45,878 nt of DNA from Salisapilia sapeloensis. Lineage: Eukaryota; Oomycota; Peronosporomycetes; Peronosporales; Salisapiliaceae. A program made the position numbers and the translations under genes. Below the pieces are notes generated by a model. The model ran no database searches. It worked only from the letters and a program-made list of their open reading frames with translations, and was not told the origin of the DNA. Within the stretch, counting starts at the first letter, position 1; every line of letters begins with the position of its first letter. Location of the stretch: positions 1-45,878 of the forward strand of contig JAADVB010000154.1 of assembly GCA_023334545.1 (NCBI GenBank). Reading direction: 5' to 3'. Shown here piece after piece: positions 32,000 to 43,083 of the stretch.

Positions 32000-33802
32000 A
32001 TGAAGACCGGATTTGCTACTTTCGGGGTGGCCGCTTCGGCTATTGCTGCTCTCTCATTGCTACCAGAGGTAGAAGGCCATGCCTATCTCATCTCTCCTCC
32101 GCCGAATTGGGCAGTCCCCAATCACAAGGACTGGTACAATCCACTAGCCTTCCTCGAAGGCTCTGGCGTGCAGACGTCCGATGATTTGCCTGGATTCATG
32201 CGAGCTCACGGTTACGCGACGTTGCGTGACATGTTGGACGATGAGAACCTGTACAACGTTGACCCAGGTCTCGACTGGCACTGCGGTCTCACGACCACGG
32301 ACACTCCAGTCCCGATCCCGGACACGAATTCTCTTCGCCTCACGGGCTACACGCACGACGGTCCGTGTGAAGTTTGGCTTGACGACACGCTTGTGCAGTC
32401 TGGTCAGAATTGTCACGCAGAGTTCCCAGGCAAGGGACAGGAGTTTGACTACAGCGCCTGTGGCGATGGCTGCATGCTGCGCTGGTACTGGCTCGGTATC
32501 CGTTACTTGAAGAACCAGTGGTCGTGGCAAGTGTACAAGAACTGCGTTCTGCTTGGCAACGGCAACACGGGAGGACGTGCAGCCGCTCCTGCTCCTTTCG
32601 GCCAAGAAGCGCAAGCTCTTCCGGCAGCTCCTGCACAGAAAGCTGCTGAACCTGTCGCGGATGTCATGGCTCAAGGCGCTTCGAACTACGTCATTGGAGA
32701 CGCTCCGGGCTATGCAGTAGGTACGACTGGAGGTGCTGGTGGCAAAGAAGTCACTCCCAACACGATCGAAGAGTTAAAGAACTACTTGTACGCGGATGAG
32801 CCGTTGGTCATCCTCATTACGAAGAAGTTTGACTTCACCGGTACGGAAGGCTCCAAGACTGACAAGGTGTGTGCTTCCCACTACTCTGTTCAGTGTCCCG
32901 ACCAGGCTCAGTACGTGATTATCGACGGCGACATTGGAAACACTGGTGGATGTGATGGTGACTACACCCAACAGGACTTCACGTGGGACTTGGCTGGCCA
33001 GACTGCTTTGCGTGTCAAGGGCGACAAGACTGTCCGTGGTATCGGCCAAAGCGGTGAGATCGTCGGCAAGGGACTCAAGGTCGTCGGTGACAACGTTATT
33101 ATCCAAAACGTGTACATTCACGACATCAACCCTCAATTTGTGTGGGGTGGTGATGCCATCGCCATTGACGGTGGAAACCAAAAGCCAGTGTCGAACGTGT
33201 GGATTGACCACGTCCGTATCAAGAACATTGGTCGTCAAATGATCGTTACGCACTACGGTGGAGCGAGATCGACGACTGTCTCGAACAGTGAATTCGATGG
33301 TACCACCGCATACTCTGCTTCGTGTGATGGACGTCACTACTGGACCTTCCTCATCTACGGCACGCAGACCAGCATCAGTCTCCTCGGCAACTACGTCCAC
33401 GACACTTCTGGACGATCTCCCAAGGCCCAGGGTAACGAAGGCCAGCCGACGTACGTGCATGTTGCGAACAACTACTGGGCCAACAGTGCTGGTGTCTTTG
33501 AGCTTTCGGAGGACGCTTACGTTCTTGCGGAAGGCAATGTCTTCGAGTCGGACGAGTGGTCGGACCAGTCGAAGAGCAACTTCTTCTTTGCTACGGATGG
33601 TGCGGACTGTTCGGCCCTCGGACGTGACTGTGTTGCGAACCAACTTTCCGGTTCAAGTGGCGTCCAGAATGTGAACGGTGCCGCTGTCCTGTCTGGTATT
33701 TCGTCTCAATACAGTGTCAAGAACTACTCGCCAACGAGCCCGAAGAAGCTGTCTACCGGATCGTCTTTCTTTGGTGTGAACGGCGTGGAGCCATCGCTGT
33801 AA
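32000..33802 (+). CDS. Secreted LPMO-like (AA17-like) / pectin lyase fusion
   Basis: This is an intronless 600-aa secreted protein with two predicted enzyme domains. A signal peptide (1-26, ending VEG) leaves His27 as the mature N-terminus (HAYLISPPPNW), as in lytic polysaccharide monooxygenases, whose N-terminal histidine chelates copper. Domain 1 (27-185) has YTHDGPCEVW with H119 as the likely second copper ligand, cysteine pairs, and a WQVYKNC end with Y179 as a candidate axial Tyr; it resembles the AA17 family of oomycetes, which oxidises pectin. A Pro/Ala linker (190-225) leads to a PL1 pectin lyase (about 238-600): FDFTGTEGSKT, FVWGGDAIAIDGG, VWIDHVRIKNIGRQ, GRSPKAQGN (candidate catalytic R472) and YVLAEGNVF, as in fungal pectin lyases. 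Domain order and lyase identity are secure; the AA17 assignment is by motif. Confidence 0.85.
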   Translation: MKTGFATFGVAASAIAALSLLPEVEGHAYLISPPPNWAVPNHKDWYNPLAFLEGSGVQTSDDLPGFMRAHGYATLRDMLDDENLYNVDPGLDWHCGLTTTDTPVPIPDTNSLRLTGYTHDGPCEVWLDDTLVQSGQNCHAEFPGKGQEFDYSACGDGCMLRWYWLGIRYLKNQWSWQVYKNCVLLGNGNTGGRAAAPAPFGQEAQALPAAPAQKAAEPVADVMAQGASNYVIGDAPGYAVGTTGGAGGKEVTPNTIEELKNYLYADEPLVILITKKFDFTGTEGSKTDKVCASHYSVQCPDQAQYVIIDGDIGNTGGCDGDYTQQDFTWDLAGQTALRVKGDKTVRGIGQSGEIVGKGLKVVGDNVIIQNVYIHDINPQFVWGGDAIAIDGGNQKPVSNVWIDHVRIKNIGRQMIVTHYGGARSTTVSNSEFDGTTAYSASCDGRHYWTFLIYGTQTSISLLGNYVHDTSGRSPKAQGNEGQPTYVHVANNYWANSAGVFELSEDAYVLAEGNVFESDEWSDQSKSNFFFATDGADCSALGRDCVANQLSGSSGVQNVNGAAVLSGISSQYSVKNYSPTSPKKLSTGSSFFGVNGVEPSL

Positions 33803-35071
33803 GATCGAATGCGTCTGATAAATAAGCAAAGGATGTTTTCATGATGACTTCAATACACAAATGTTAATTTGCAAGTAGTTGTTTCTTGGCCAAGATTTGA
33901 ACATGTACGCTTCATTACTGCTTATAAGATTTAAACTATCAGTAAGAATAGATCTACAAACCAGTACGCTTCATCCGTGGCTGCACTACTCGCCAAATTT
34001 TTTCAACACATCCCGGCAATGCCCATGTGTCCATGCAAAAATGTGCTCTCTGTAAATCGAATGAAGACGTTGTTACACATAGAAACCTTGACGACGTATG
34101 CTACTTGATTGGAAGCGCCAGCAGATATAGCAGCATTTCCGATACTCTAGCTTTTCCGCATTCAAATGGATTCATGTTTTGTAGGTGCGAGATGTCGAGT
34201 CGACTGGAAGTAGATTGTTCGCCTTTAATACGCAGGTAGAATTTTTCGTTTAACACTTTGGTTTGCCCATCGCCTGGTCGCGCCTGACTCTACCAACGTG
34301 GATGTCTTTTCGGTTTAACAATTCGTACGTGAGTGCAGGACAGCGTATGGGAATTCTGCAAAACTTTTCAAAAGGATTAGCTACCGACTGCGCTGTTTCT
34401 ACTCTCTATGAAAAGATCAGCTAGAGATTTCCAATAGCCTATGATAAGGCAAAGTCGGAGGCAATGCGTATGCACATTGCGCATTCGCTTTCGACTTTGT
34501 ATCGTCGAGATCAGTTGACTGCGCGAGAAGTTGCTTTCTAGTAGCTTCAAGTTCGTACATAGACCATCACTTGAATCGATCCTCCACTTTAAACGTCGGC
34601 AGATGGGAGATCATCTGGAACGAGTGTTTCGTAAGCGTGCTTAGACGACACCAAGCAGAATGCTCTCCATTTGTATCCGCATGATCTCCACTCGCTCCCA
34701 TGCCTCTAACCACCGTCGTAGACTAGACCATACCTCCATCTGCATCTTCCTCCTACCTCTTCCCCACCACAAACATGCCAACGTCGATTGCGTTTCCAAA
34801 GTGTACATGCGTTCATAAAAATGCAACTAGAGTCCAATACCTATCACCTCCCTCTTCGTTCAGATGACCGCCGAAACCAGGTGCCTGACGAGTACGCGGT
34901 GTCTGAAGCGATCCGCGTCGTACTTGAGCGAATGAAAACCTGATAATCCACAAGTATCTTGCACTTTGTATACTGGCAAGTAAAGATCTTGGAACTTGGA
35001 CGTTGGAGCTCACAACAACTTTTGCGCCGGAGGAGACAGATCCCAGCTCTGCAACTCGAGGAGGTGGAAAG
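33803..35071. other. Spacer upstream of pyruvate carboxylase
   Basis: About 1.27 kb with no supported gene. A short plus-strand frame (34027-34239) has several cysteines but no signal peptide or motif. The frame immediately upstream of the carboxylase is open to 35003 without an ATG. Confidence 0.5.
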
Positions 35072-38000
35072 ATGTTTCGATTGCGCAAGTCGGCCGCTTC
35101 GGTCCGTCGCCATAGCCTCCAGCACACGTTGGCGCCTGGTCATGTCGGTTCCATTCGACACCAAACGACTATTAAAAAACTCATGGCAGCCAACCGCGGT
35201 GAAATTGCTACGCGCATTATGCGCGCGGGCAACGAGCTGAGCATTAACACCGTCGGTATCTTTTCCAAGGAGGATCGTTTCACCCAGCATCGGTACAAGG
35301 CGGACGAATCCTTCCTGGTCGGGGAAGGCAAAACACCTGTCGCGGCGTACTTGGACATTCCGTCGATTATCAAGATCGCCAAGGAAAACAACATTGACGC
35401 GATCCACCCTGGGTACGGATTCCTGTCGGAAAACGTCGGTTTTGCCGAGGAGTGTGCCAAGCATGGCGTCAAGTTCGTCGGACCTACGCCGGATAACTTG
35501 CGGACGTTTGGTGACAAGACGTCTGCGCGAGAGATTGCCATCAAGAGTGATGTATCGGTTGTGCCAGGTTCGTACTTTTGCTTTTCACTTTATTCCCATG
35601 GCACATCCTTTGCGATGGTGCAGAGTACATATCTTTAAAGGTCGCTTGCATGTGACTTGATGGGTTGACCTGCATCGTCCGACATGCGATATATCGGTCA
35701 GTTGCTTACAAACATATTCTCAATAGGCACGGATGGACCTGTGGCAACTTTCCAGGAAGCAAAAAAGTTCATTGACTCTGGTGTTGGATACCCGGTCATC
35801 ATCAAGGCTAGTATGGGCGGTGGTGGACGCGGTATGCGTGTCGTCAACTCGGCCGACGAGCTTGAAGAGAATTTTGAGCGCGCGACGTCCGAAGCATTGG
35901 CTGCTTTTGGTGACGGCACGGTCTTCATTGAACGCTACGTTAAGAACCCGCGTCATATTGAGGTCCAGATCTTGGGAGATGGTAAGGGAGAGGTCGTGCA
36001 CCTGTACCATCGTGATTGCTCCGTCCAGCGCCGTCACCAAAAGGTTTTAGAGACAGCTCCTGCTGTGGGACTGGACCCTGTAACGGAGAAGGCGATGATC
36101 GACGATGCCGTGCGTCTCACCAAGGCCGCTAACTACTTAAATGCTGGTACGGTCGAGTTCCTTGTGGATGAGCAAGGCCGCCACTACTTTATCGAAGTGA
36201 ATCCTCGTATCCAAGTGGAGCATACGATCACGGAAGAAATCACCGGCATTGACCTCGTGCAAAGTCAGATCCGTTTGGCTGGAGGAGACAGCTTTGAAGA
36301 TCTGGGACTCTATCAGGACAAGATCAAGCCGCGTGGACATGCCATGCAGTGCCGTGTGACGACGGAAGACCCATCGAAGGACTTCCAACCGGACTCTGGC
36401 GTCATTGAAGTCTTCCGATCTCCCGGTGGAATGGGCATCCGTCTCGATGACGGTCCTGGTTTCGTCGGTGCGCACATCACGCCGCACTACGATTCCCTTT
36501 TGGTGAAGGTGACGGCTAGAGCGCTGGAACGTGAGGACGCTGCCCGCAAGCTACGCCGAGCACTGTCTGAGTTCCGCGTGCGTGGTGTGACCACAAACAA
36601 GAGCTTTTTGCAGAACGTGTTGAACCACCATGACTTTGTGCACGGTACGGTAGACACGGGCTTTATCGCAGCGAACCCTCAGTTGCTCGAGCCTTCGCGA
36701 TCGACCAACCGTGGACAGAAGCTATTGAAATACATTGGTAACACGATTGTCAACGGACCGGAGAAGGCACTTGGCGCCACTGGCGACGCACCTGCGAACG
36801 TTGACGCCACGAAGCTTATCCCGAATATCCCGGAGCCTTCGAAGAAGTCCAAGTCGTTGCGTGAAGTGTACACTTCGCAAGGCCCCGAGGCATTTGCCAA
36901 GGCTGTGCGAGAGAACAAGGGCGTCTTAATCACGGACACGACATGGCGTGATGCCCACCAGAGTCTCTTGGCGACTCGTCTGCGTACGAGAGACATGGCT
37001 GCGGTTGCGCCTGCAACTGCCAATGCTCTGCACAACGCCTTCTCGCTCGAGATGTGGGGTGGTGCGACGTTCGATGTGTCTATGCGTTTTCTTCGTGAAG
37101 ACCCGTGGGATCGTCTGACAGAATTGCGAGAAATGGTTCCGGACATTCCGTTCCAGATGCTCCTTCGTGGTGCCAACGCCGTCGGATACACGAGTTACCC
37201 GGACAATGTGGTGTACAAATTCTGTGAACAAGCACAAAAGTCTGGCATGGATGTCTTCCGTGTCTTCGATTCGCTCAACTACCTCGAGAACATGCGTCTA
37301 GGCATTGATGCAGTCGGTGCTGCTGGTGGTATCATTGAAGGTACTGTGTGCTACACGGGTGATGTGACGAACCCAGGCAAGAGCGTGTACACGCTGGACT
37401 ACTACCTCGACTTTGTGCGCCAACTAGTCGACCTCGGCATTCACACGTTGGCGATTAAAGACATGGCTGGTCTGCTCAAGCCTCAGGCCGCCAAGCTGCT
37501 TGTTTCGAGCATCCGACAGGAGTTCCCAAACCTTCCGATCCACGTCCACACGCACGACACGGCGGGTACGGGTGTGAGCTCCATGCTGGAAGCGGCGTAC
37601 GCTGGTGCCGACGCGATTGACGTCGCGACGGACGCCATGTCCGGCACGACTGCCCAGCCATCGATGGGTGCGGTCGTGTCTGCTCTGCAAGGCACCGAGT
37701 ACGACACAGGTGTCGACCCAGCGCAGATCAACTCGATCAACGACTACTGGGAGACGCTTCGTGGTGTGTACGCTCCGTTCGAGTCCGGCCAGAAGTCTGG
37801 ATCCGCCGACGTGTACATGCACGAGATGCCTGGTGGACAGTACACGAACTTGCTGTACCAGAGTTCTCAGCTCGGTCTCGAAGGCCAGTGGCCGGCGATT
37901 AAGAAGGCGTACGCGACGGCGAACAACCTTCTCGGAGACATCATCAAGGTGACACCATCGAGTAAGGTCGTGGGTGACTTTGCCCAGTTCATTGTGCAGA

Positions 38001-38815
38001 ACAACTTGACGGAAGAAGAGGTGGTGGAGCAAGCGGAGAAGCTGTCGTTCCCGAAGAGTGTCATTGAGTACTTCCAAGGCTACCTTGGTATCCCTCACCA
38101 CGGCTTCCCGGAACCTCTCCGATCCCGTGTGCTCAAGGGCAAGACGCTTCCAAATGGCAAGACCATGTTTGAAGGTCGACCTGGTGCCGAGATGGATCCG
38201 TACGACTTTGACGCGGCGGAGAGTCAGCTCAAGGAAAAGTACGGAGCAGACAAGATTCGCGACCTGGATGTCATGTCCTACGCCATGTATCCGGATGTGT
38301 ACGAAGACTTTATGCGCTTCAAGGACGAGTTCGGGTCGATGCACTACCTCGACACGCGCACGTTCCTCGCCGGTCTCGAAGTCGGCCAAGAAGCGACGTT
38401 GGAGATTGAGCACGGCAAGACGATCTTTGTCAAGCTCAAGGCGCTTGGCGAAGCGAGCAAGACGGACGGCATGCGCGACGTGATCTTTGAGCTCAACGGC
38501 CACCAGCGTGTGGTGCGTGTCAAGGATGAGGCGGCTGGTGCGACCGAGATGGCCAAGCCCAAGGCGAATCCGTCGGTGGCTGGATCGGTCGGTGCCCCAA
38601 TGCCTGGTGTCGTATTGGATGTGCGTGTGAAGCCTGGTCAGGTCGTGGAAGAAGGCGCTCCGTTGGTGGTGCTCAGCGCCATGAAGATGGAGACGGTTGT
38701 GGCTGCCCCTGTGGCTGGAAAGATCAAGCAGATCTTTACGAGCGTCGGGGACAACATGCAGGGCGGCGACTTGATTGTCGACATTGATGAGGCTGGTGAA
38801 GCGGATGAAGAGTAA
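35072..38815 (+). CDS. PYC: Pyruvate carboxylase, mitochondrial
   Basis: This biotin enzyme makes oxaloacetate from pyruvate and bicarbonate, feeding the TCA cycle and gluconeogenesis. Exons 35072-35567 and 35727-38815 (159-nt intron, Gly codon split) give 1,194 aa. The start [15 protein letters not shown] is Arg/Ser-rich and acid-free, a mitochondrial presequence. The biotin carboxylase domain follows: [23 protein letters not shown], the Gly-rich ATP loop near 195-200 ([10 protein letters not shown]), [10 protein letters not shown] and [13 protein letters not shown]. The carboxyltransferase domain starts near 568 with [14 protein letters not shown] and contains [11 protein letters not shown] and IKDMAGL. 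The C-terminal biotinyl domain has the target lysine K1152 in SAMKMET. Length and order match the single-chain alpha4 form of eukaryotes. Long antisense frames are codon-bias shadows. Confidence 0.97.
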
Positions 38816-39864
38816 ATGAAAATCGGTTTATGACTTTGGAATACATCCTTATAAGATTGCTTCCGTAGTGACTCGTAGGCAAGGGATGCATGTATCCTCG
38901 TCTAGCGTTGCTTAGTATATATCAGAGCTGCATGTCGCGTGCCTTTCTATAGGAAGCTTGGAAGGATTGATGGAGAGCGAGTAACCTTTAGTTTTCAGTC
39001 GCGTTGCATCGTTGTTTTCTGGTCGGAGGGTTTAGCTGAGATAGCGTCAACGACACACAGTATGTGGTAAGACATCGATCCGAATGCAGTGAAGGATGGT
39101 CTGCTAGAGGTGGATAGCGTGGTCATAATGACCTTGGCAGACGAGCGAGGTAGTTTGTAAATGACGACCGACGAAGTGATATACGATATGAATATTAATT
39201 AAGAAACCACGGTAGCTTCCTCGAGCAAGAGACAAAGTGCCGAGTCAGCGCGACACGAAAGAATCCAAACGCAGAGAATCATCAGATGGAAAGTAGCTAT
39301 GTGATGATGCTATGTGGGTTGTGATATCTCGTGTCGTACTCATGTCCTTCTTCTTGCGCGTACGTCATTTGCAACGGCAGTACGTCGGATTAGGATCTCT
39401 TAGATACCCAATCAATCAAGACTGGATAGACTCTTCTAGTCGACGAATATCGACAAAGTTCATACGACCACATCTACATATCGTCTCTAGTATGTTACAC
39501 ATTGTGTCCCATGGACACCTCGTGCTACATCGCGTTCTGCGGTCTAATACAGTTCACAGCGTTCCTTCGCTGTCGTGTCACGCATATCGCATCCATCTCC
39601 ATCTCTCCTTCCAGTAAAAATGTCGAAAGTGTACCTAGCACCTCGGTGTCGAAACTTGGCCGCCACGTGCGCTCGATTCGATTCCTTCCAACGCATCCTT
39701 GCCGTTGCTCTGGTCGTCCGAAGGTCCTCTGTATGGCCTGATCGTCTGCTCGCATGTCGTCGCAACAGCATTACATGCGCACGGACATTCGGTTCTCACT
39801 CCGCTTTTTCGCCTTCCTATCGCACGAGGAGCGAGCGTTTGGTATTTCGCTATTTGCTTTCATC
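38816..39864. other. Spacer between pyruvate carboxylase and myosin
   Basis: This 1.05 kb stretch has no supported gene. An initiator-like TCACTCC followed by a pyrimidine run lies at 39796-39812, 63 nt before the chosen myosin ATG. It lies downstream of the ATG at 39754, which argues against that earlier in-frame start. Confidence 0.5.
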
Positions 39865-42800
39865 ATGGCATCCAACAGTGCAGTCCAGGCCAAGATGAAC
39901 GACCTGCTCATGGTCGATTCAGCAGATGAAGCGCATATTGTCCAGGAGATCGTCCAGCGATATCGACAGGGCTATGTCTACACGTTCCTCGGCCCAGTGC
40001 TGATCGCCATGAACCCGTATCGACAGCTTACGAACAAGGACGGAACGTCCATCTACGACATGAGTCTCGTGAAAGACTTTTCAGGCAAAGAGCTCCATTT
40101 GTGCGACCCACATCCGTTCGCGATCGCCGAGGCGGCGTACACGAACCTCATGCGATTTAACAATGACCAGTCGATCCTCATCACAGGGGAATCTGGTAGT
40201 GGCAAAACAGAGACGTCCAAGCACGTCATGCAGTATCTCACGACCATCTCGACGCGCAGTCGAGCTCGCAGTGCAGTCATGGCCAATCGTCGGCTGTCGG
40301 TGGCACAGCGACAGGAGGTAGATGACCTCATCGGCAGAGTAACAGAAGTCCTGTGGGGCTCCAACCCGGTCTTGGAAGCCTTTGGCAACGCCCAGACGAT
40401 CCGAAATAACAACTCGAGTCGATTCGGCAAGTACATTGTCCTCCAGATGAACCGCATTGGACAGGTGACAGGAGGGTACATTGACAACTACTTGCTGGAG
40501 CGTTCTCGAGTCATCCAGCAATCCGAAGGCGAGCGGTCGTTCCACATTTTCTACCAACTCCTGGCTGGTGCGACGGACAAGCAGCGAGAGGAGTTTGACC
40601 TCTTGCCTGCTGACGAGTACTCGTTCCTGTCGAATGGGGATGTGACGATCGATGGCGTAGATGACGCTGCGCACTTTAAGCACACGATGGAGAAGATGTC
40701 GGCCGTAGGTGTCACCAAGGAGGAGCAGCACCAGATCTTCCAGCTCTTGGCGGCAATTCTCTGGACTGGTAACATCCAATTCACCGAGACGACGGACGAG
40801 GCGCACAATAAGATCGCCAAGCTGGATGGAGAGGATAGTCGCAAGGCTTTACAGAACGTCGCGCGTCTCCTAGGTATCGAAGAGCAGCGTCTAGAGAACA
40901 TGGTGTCGTATCGTACGCTGAACATCTACCGCTCGGACCAGCAGCTTCTCTTTGACGCTCGTCAAGCACGTAAAGTGTGCGACTCGATCGCTCGGTCTAC
41001 GTACGAAAAGCTCTTCAACTGGCTCGTCGGTCGTATCAACCAGAACGTCCACGTCGATCCGAAGCACGTGAGCAACTGCGTCGGTATCTTGGACATCTAC
41101 GGCTTTGAGATTTTTGAGGTGAACCAGTTCGAGCAGCTGTGTATCAACTATGTGAACGAGAAACTTCAGCAGCTCTTTATCTCCCAGACGCTCGAGCGAG
41201 AGCAGGAGGAGTATAAGAAGGAGGGACTCAAGTGGGATGGCGTGTCGTACTCGAACAACCAGGTCGTGTGTGACTTGATTGAGAACCAGAAGACTCATGG
41301 ACTCTTCCCGCTCCTAGATGAACAATGTGCCATCTCGCGATTGGACACGCTGGAGCTTATTGAAAGGTACAATGCGGCGCATAGTAAGAACCCGGCGTAC
41401 GTTGCGAGTCGTATCCAAGGTCCGAACTTTTCTGTCAAGCATTATGCCGGAGAAGTCGAGTATGACGTGACGCTCTTCTTTGAAGCGAATGTCGATACGT
41501 TCTTCAACGAGATGCATGAAGCCATGGCAGACTCGACCGTCCCGTTCGTCCGAGACATCTTTGTCGACGAACGGACGGACGCCGAGAAGAAGAAGCGACC
41601 GCCATCCACTTCGCAGCAGTTCCGTTCTCACGTCGCATCACTCCTTAAGAACTTGGAAGGATGTAACCCGAACTACATTCGATGCGTGAAACCGAATGAG
41701 AAGAAGCAGCCACTAGCTGTGAGTGAGAAGCTCGTGACGGAGCAAGTGCACTACCTCGGTCTCGTGGAACACCTCCACGTACGTCGTCAAGGCTTTTGCT
41801 ATAGCGAGACGTATGCCAACTTCCTCAAGCGATACAAGTTCCTGTCGCCTCGGACGTGGCCGGATTGTAAGGAGCATTCGTCTCGTAAAGCTGCCGTGGA
41901 GCTCTTGACGGATCCGAACCTTGGCATCCCAGATGTCGACTCTCCGGCTCTCATCCCGTTTGAAGAAGACTCGAACACGCTCGGATGCTTTGCACTTGGT
42001 CGCTCCAAGATCTTTTTGAAACACCCACAAGCATTGTCTGCGTTGGAGATGGCTCGAGAGAGAAACCTCCCGGTCATGGTAGCTCTCTTGGAGAACACTT
42101 GGCGTCGGTATAAGAACCGACAGGCGCTTAAGCTCTTCATGAGTGCCTCGACAGAGCTCTTTACAGCGCATGAGAAGCTCATGGGAAACTGTATTGAGCG
42201 TCGGAAGCGTCGGGTGGAAGATAAGGAGCGGAAGGCAGTCTTGTATCTCCACTGGAATGATCTGTCGTCCAAGCTCCTCAAGGACGAGAGTCGACTGTCG
42301 GCGCAGCTGCAGGAACGCGAGAAGGAGAACCTGGTTATCTTTACCCAGAGCTTTGTACGCATGCAGATCGCTCGACGACGTCTGCTCAAGATGAAGAAGG
42401 CGCAGCAGATGGTCAGTAAGGTCTATCGGGGCGTCCACACGAGGCAGCAGATGCCTCCGAAGCTGTATGAAGCCTGTAAGCAGGTGCTGCTAGGCATTCG
42501 TACGGACTTTGAGAAGTTTATGGGCGAGAAGAAACGGAGACGAGACTCGCTCGATCGACCGTGGACGCAGGATTACATTGGGATGAAGCAGCTGCCGGCG
42601 TACTCGACGCTCGTGAAGAATAAGAAGGAGAGGCATGTCAAGTTTGTGGCGCAAGTGGACAAGGTGAATGAGCGCTTTGTCCACCAGTCGCGCGTGTTGC
42701 TCGTGTCCGATCGATACTTGTTCAATCTCAAGGCCGAGCCACTGCAGAAACCAAAGGAGAGGCGTGTCGTAGACTTGACGAAGCTATCTGGCATTGTGAT

Positions 42801-43083
42801 GAGCACCCTTCCGGATGACTTTGTCCTGTTGCGCGTGAAGAATGAAAACGACTTGCTCTGTTCGTGTGCTCAGAAGACCGAGTTCGTGTCTGTATTGCGA
42901 GAACGAGTGGAGAGTCTTAGTGGAAGGCAGCTGCCGGTCGAGTTTTTGAGCGAAAGTGAGTTTTATGGGGTGAAAGGTAAGCCTCTGATGCTCAAGTTTG
43001 AGGCCCAGTCGGCTGCGCAAAAGGTCGAGTGTGTCAAGCAGGATAAGAAGACCATGGTCGTGCGCGTACCTGTGAGTCTGTGA
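39865..43083 (+). CDS. MYO1: Class I myosin heavy chain with TH1 tail
   Basis: This single-headed, membrane-binding actin motor has 1,072 aa and no introns. Motor motifs: YTFLGPVLIAMNPYR, P-loop GESGSGKT at 108-115, switch I NNNSSRFGK at 181-189, switch II DIYGFEIFE at 410-418, and the actin-binding CNPNYIRCVKPNE. The TEDS position, 16 residues before the DSIAR block (the DALAK equivalent), is Ser357, so the motor is probably activated by phosphorylation. The neck has IQ-like helices (TWRRYKNRQALKLF, SFVRMQIARRRLLKMKK, VYRGVHTRQQM). The tail (about 880-1072) fits a basic myosin-I TH1 domain for acidic lipids (DRYLFNLK, DDFVLLRV); no SH3 or acidic Arp2/3-binding tail is present, so it resembles short-tailed class I. 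ATG 39754 is in frame but would add 37 atypical residues. Confidence 0.92.
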   Translation: MASNSAVQAKMNDLLMVDSADEAHIVQEIVQRYRQGYVYTFLGPVLIAMNPYRQLTNKDGTSIYDMSLVKDFSGKELHLCDPHPFAIAEAAYTNLMRFNNDQSILITGESGSGKTETSKHVMQYLTTISTRSRARSAVMANRRLSVAQRQEVDDLIGRVTEVLWGSNPVLEAFGNAQTIRNNNSSRFGKYIVLQMNRIGQVTGGYIDNYLLERSRVIQQSEGERSFHIFYQLLAGATDKQREEFDLLPADEYSFLSNGDVTIDGVDDAAHFKHTMEKMSAVGVTKEEQHQIFQLLAAILWTGNIQFTETTDEAHNKIAKLDGEDSRKALQNVARLLGIEEQRLENMVSYRTLNIYRSDQQLLFDARQARKVCDSIARSTYEKLFNWLVGRINQNVHVDPKHVSNCVGILDIYGFEIFEVNQFEQLCINYVNEKLQQLFISQTLEREQEEYKKEGLKWDGVSYSNNQVVCDLIENQKTHGLFPLLDEQCAISRLDTLELIERYNAAHSKNPAYVASRIQGPNFSVKHYAGEVEYDVTLFFEANVDTFFNEMHEAMADSTVPFVRDIFVDERTDAEKKKRPPSTSQQFRSHVASLLKNLEGCNPNYIRCVKPNEKKQPLAVSEKLVTEQVHYLGLVEHLHVRRQGFCYSETYANFLKRYKFLSPRTWPDCKEHSSRKAAVELLTDPNLGIPDVDSPALIPFEEDSNTLGCFALGRSKIFLKHPQALSALEMARERNLPVMVALLENTWRRYKNRQALKLFMSASTELFTAHEKLMGNCIERRKRRVEDKERKAVLYLHWNDLSSKLLKDESRLSAQLQEREKENLVIFTQSFVRMQIARRRLLKMKKAQQMVSKVYRGVHTRQQMPPKLYEACKQVLLGIRTDFEKFMGEKKRRRDSLDRPWTQDYIGMKQLPAYSTLVKNKKERHVKFVAQVDKVNERFVHQSRVLLVSDRYLFNLKAEPLQKPKERRVVDLTKLSGIVMSTLPDDFVLLRVKNENDLLCSCAQKTEFVSVLRERVESLSGRQLPVEFLSESEFYGVKGKPLMLKFEAQSAAQKVECVKQDKKTMVVRVPVSL

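Noticed and set aside
32774-33643. A 289-codon open frame antisense to the pectin lyase domain
   Set aside because: Shadow of the sense coding sequence; no motif of its own.
37424-38503. A 359-codon open frame antisense to pyruvate carboxylase
   Set aside because: Same codon-bias shadow effect; the sense strand carries conserved carboxyltransferase motifs throughout.
39754-39864. In-frame N-terminal extension of the myosin from ATG 39754
   Set aside because: The extra 37 residues do not resemble a myosin N-terminus and an initiator-like element lies inside the extension at 39796-39812.
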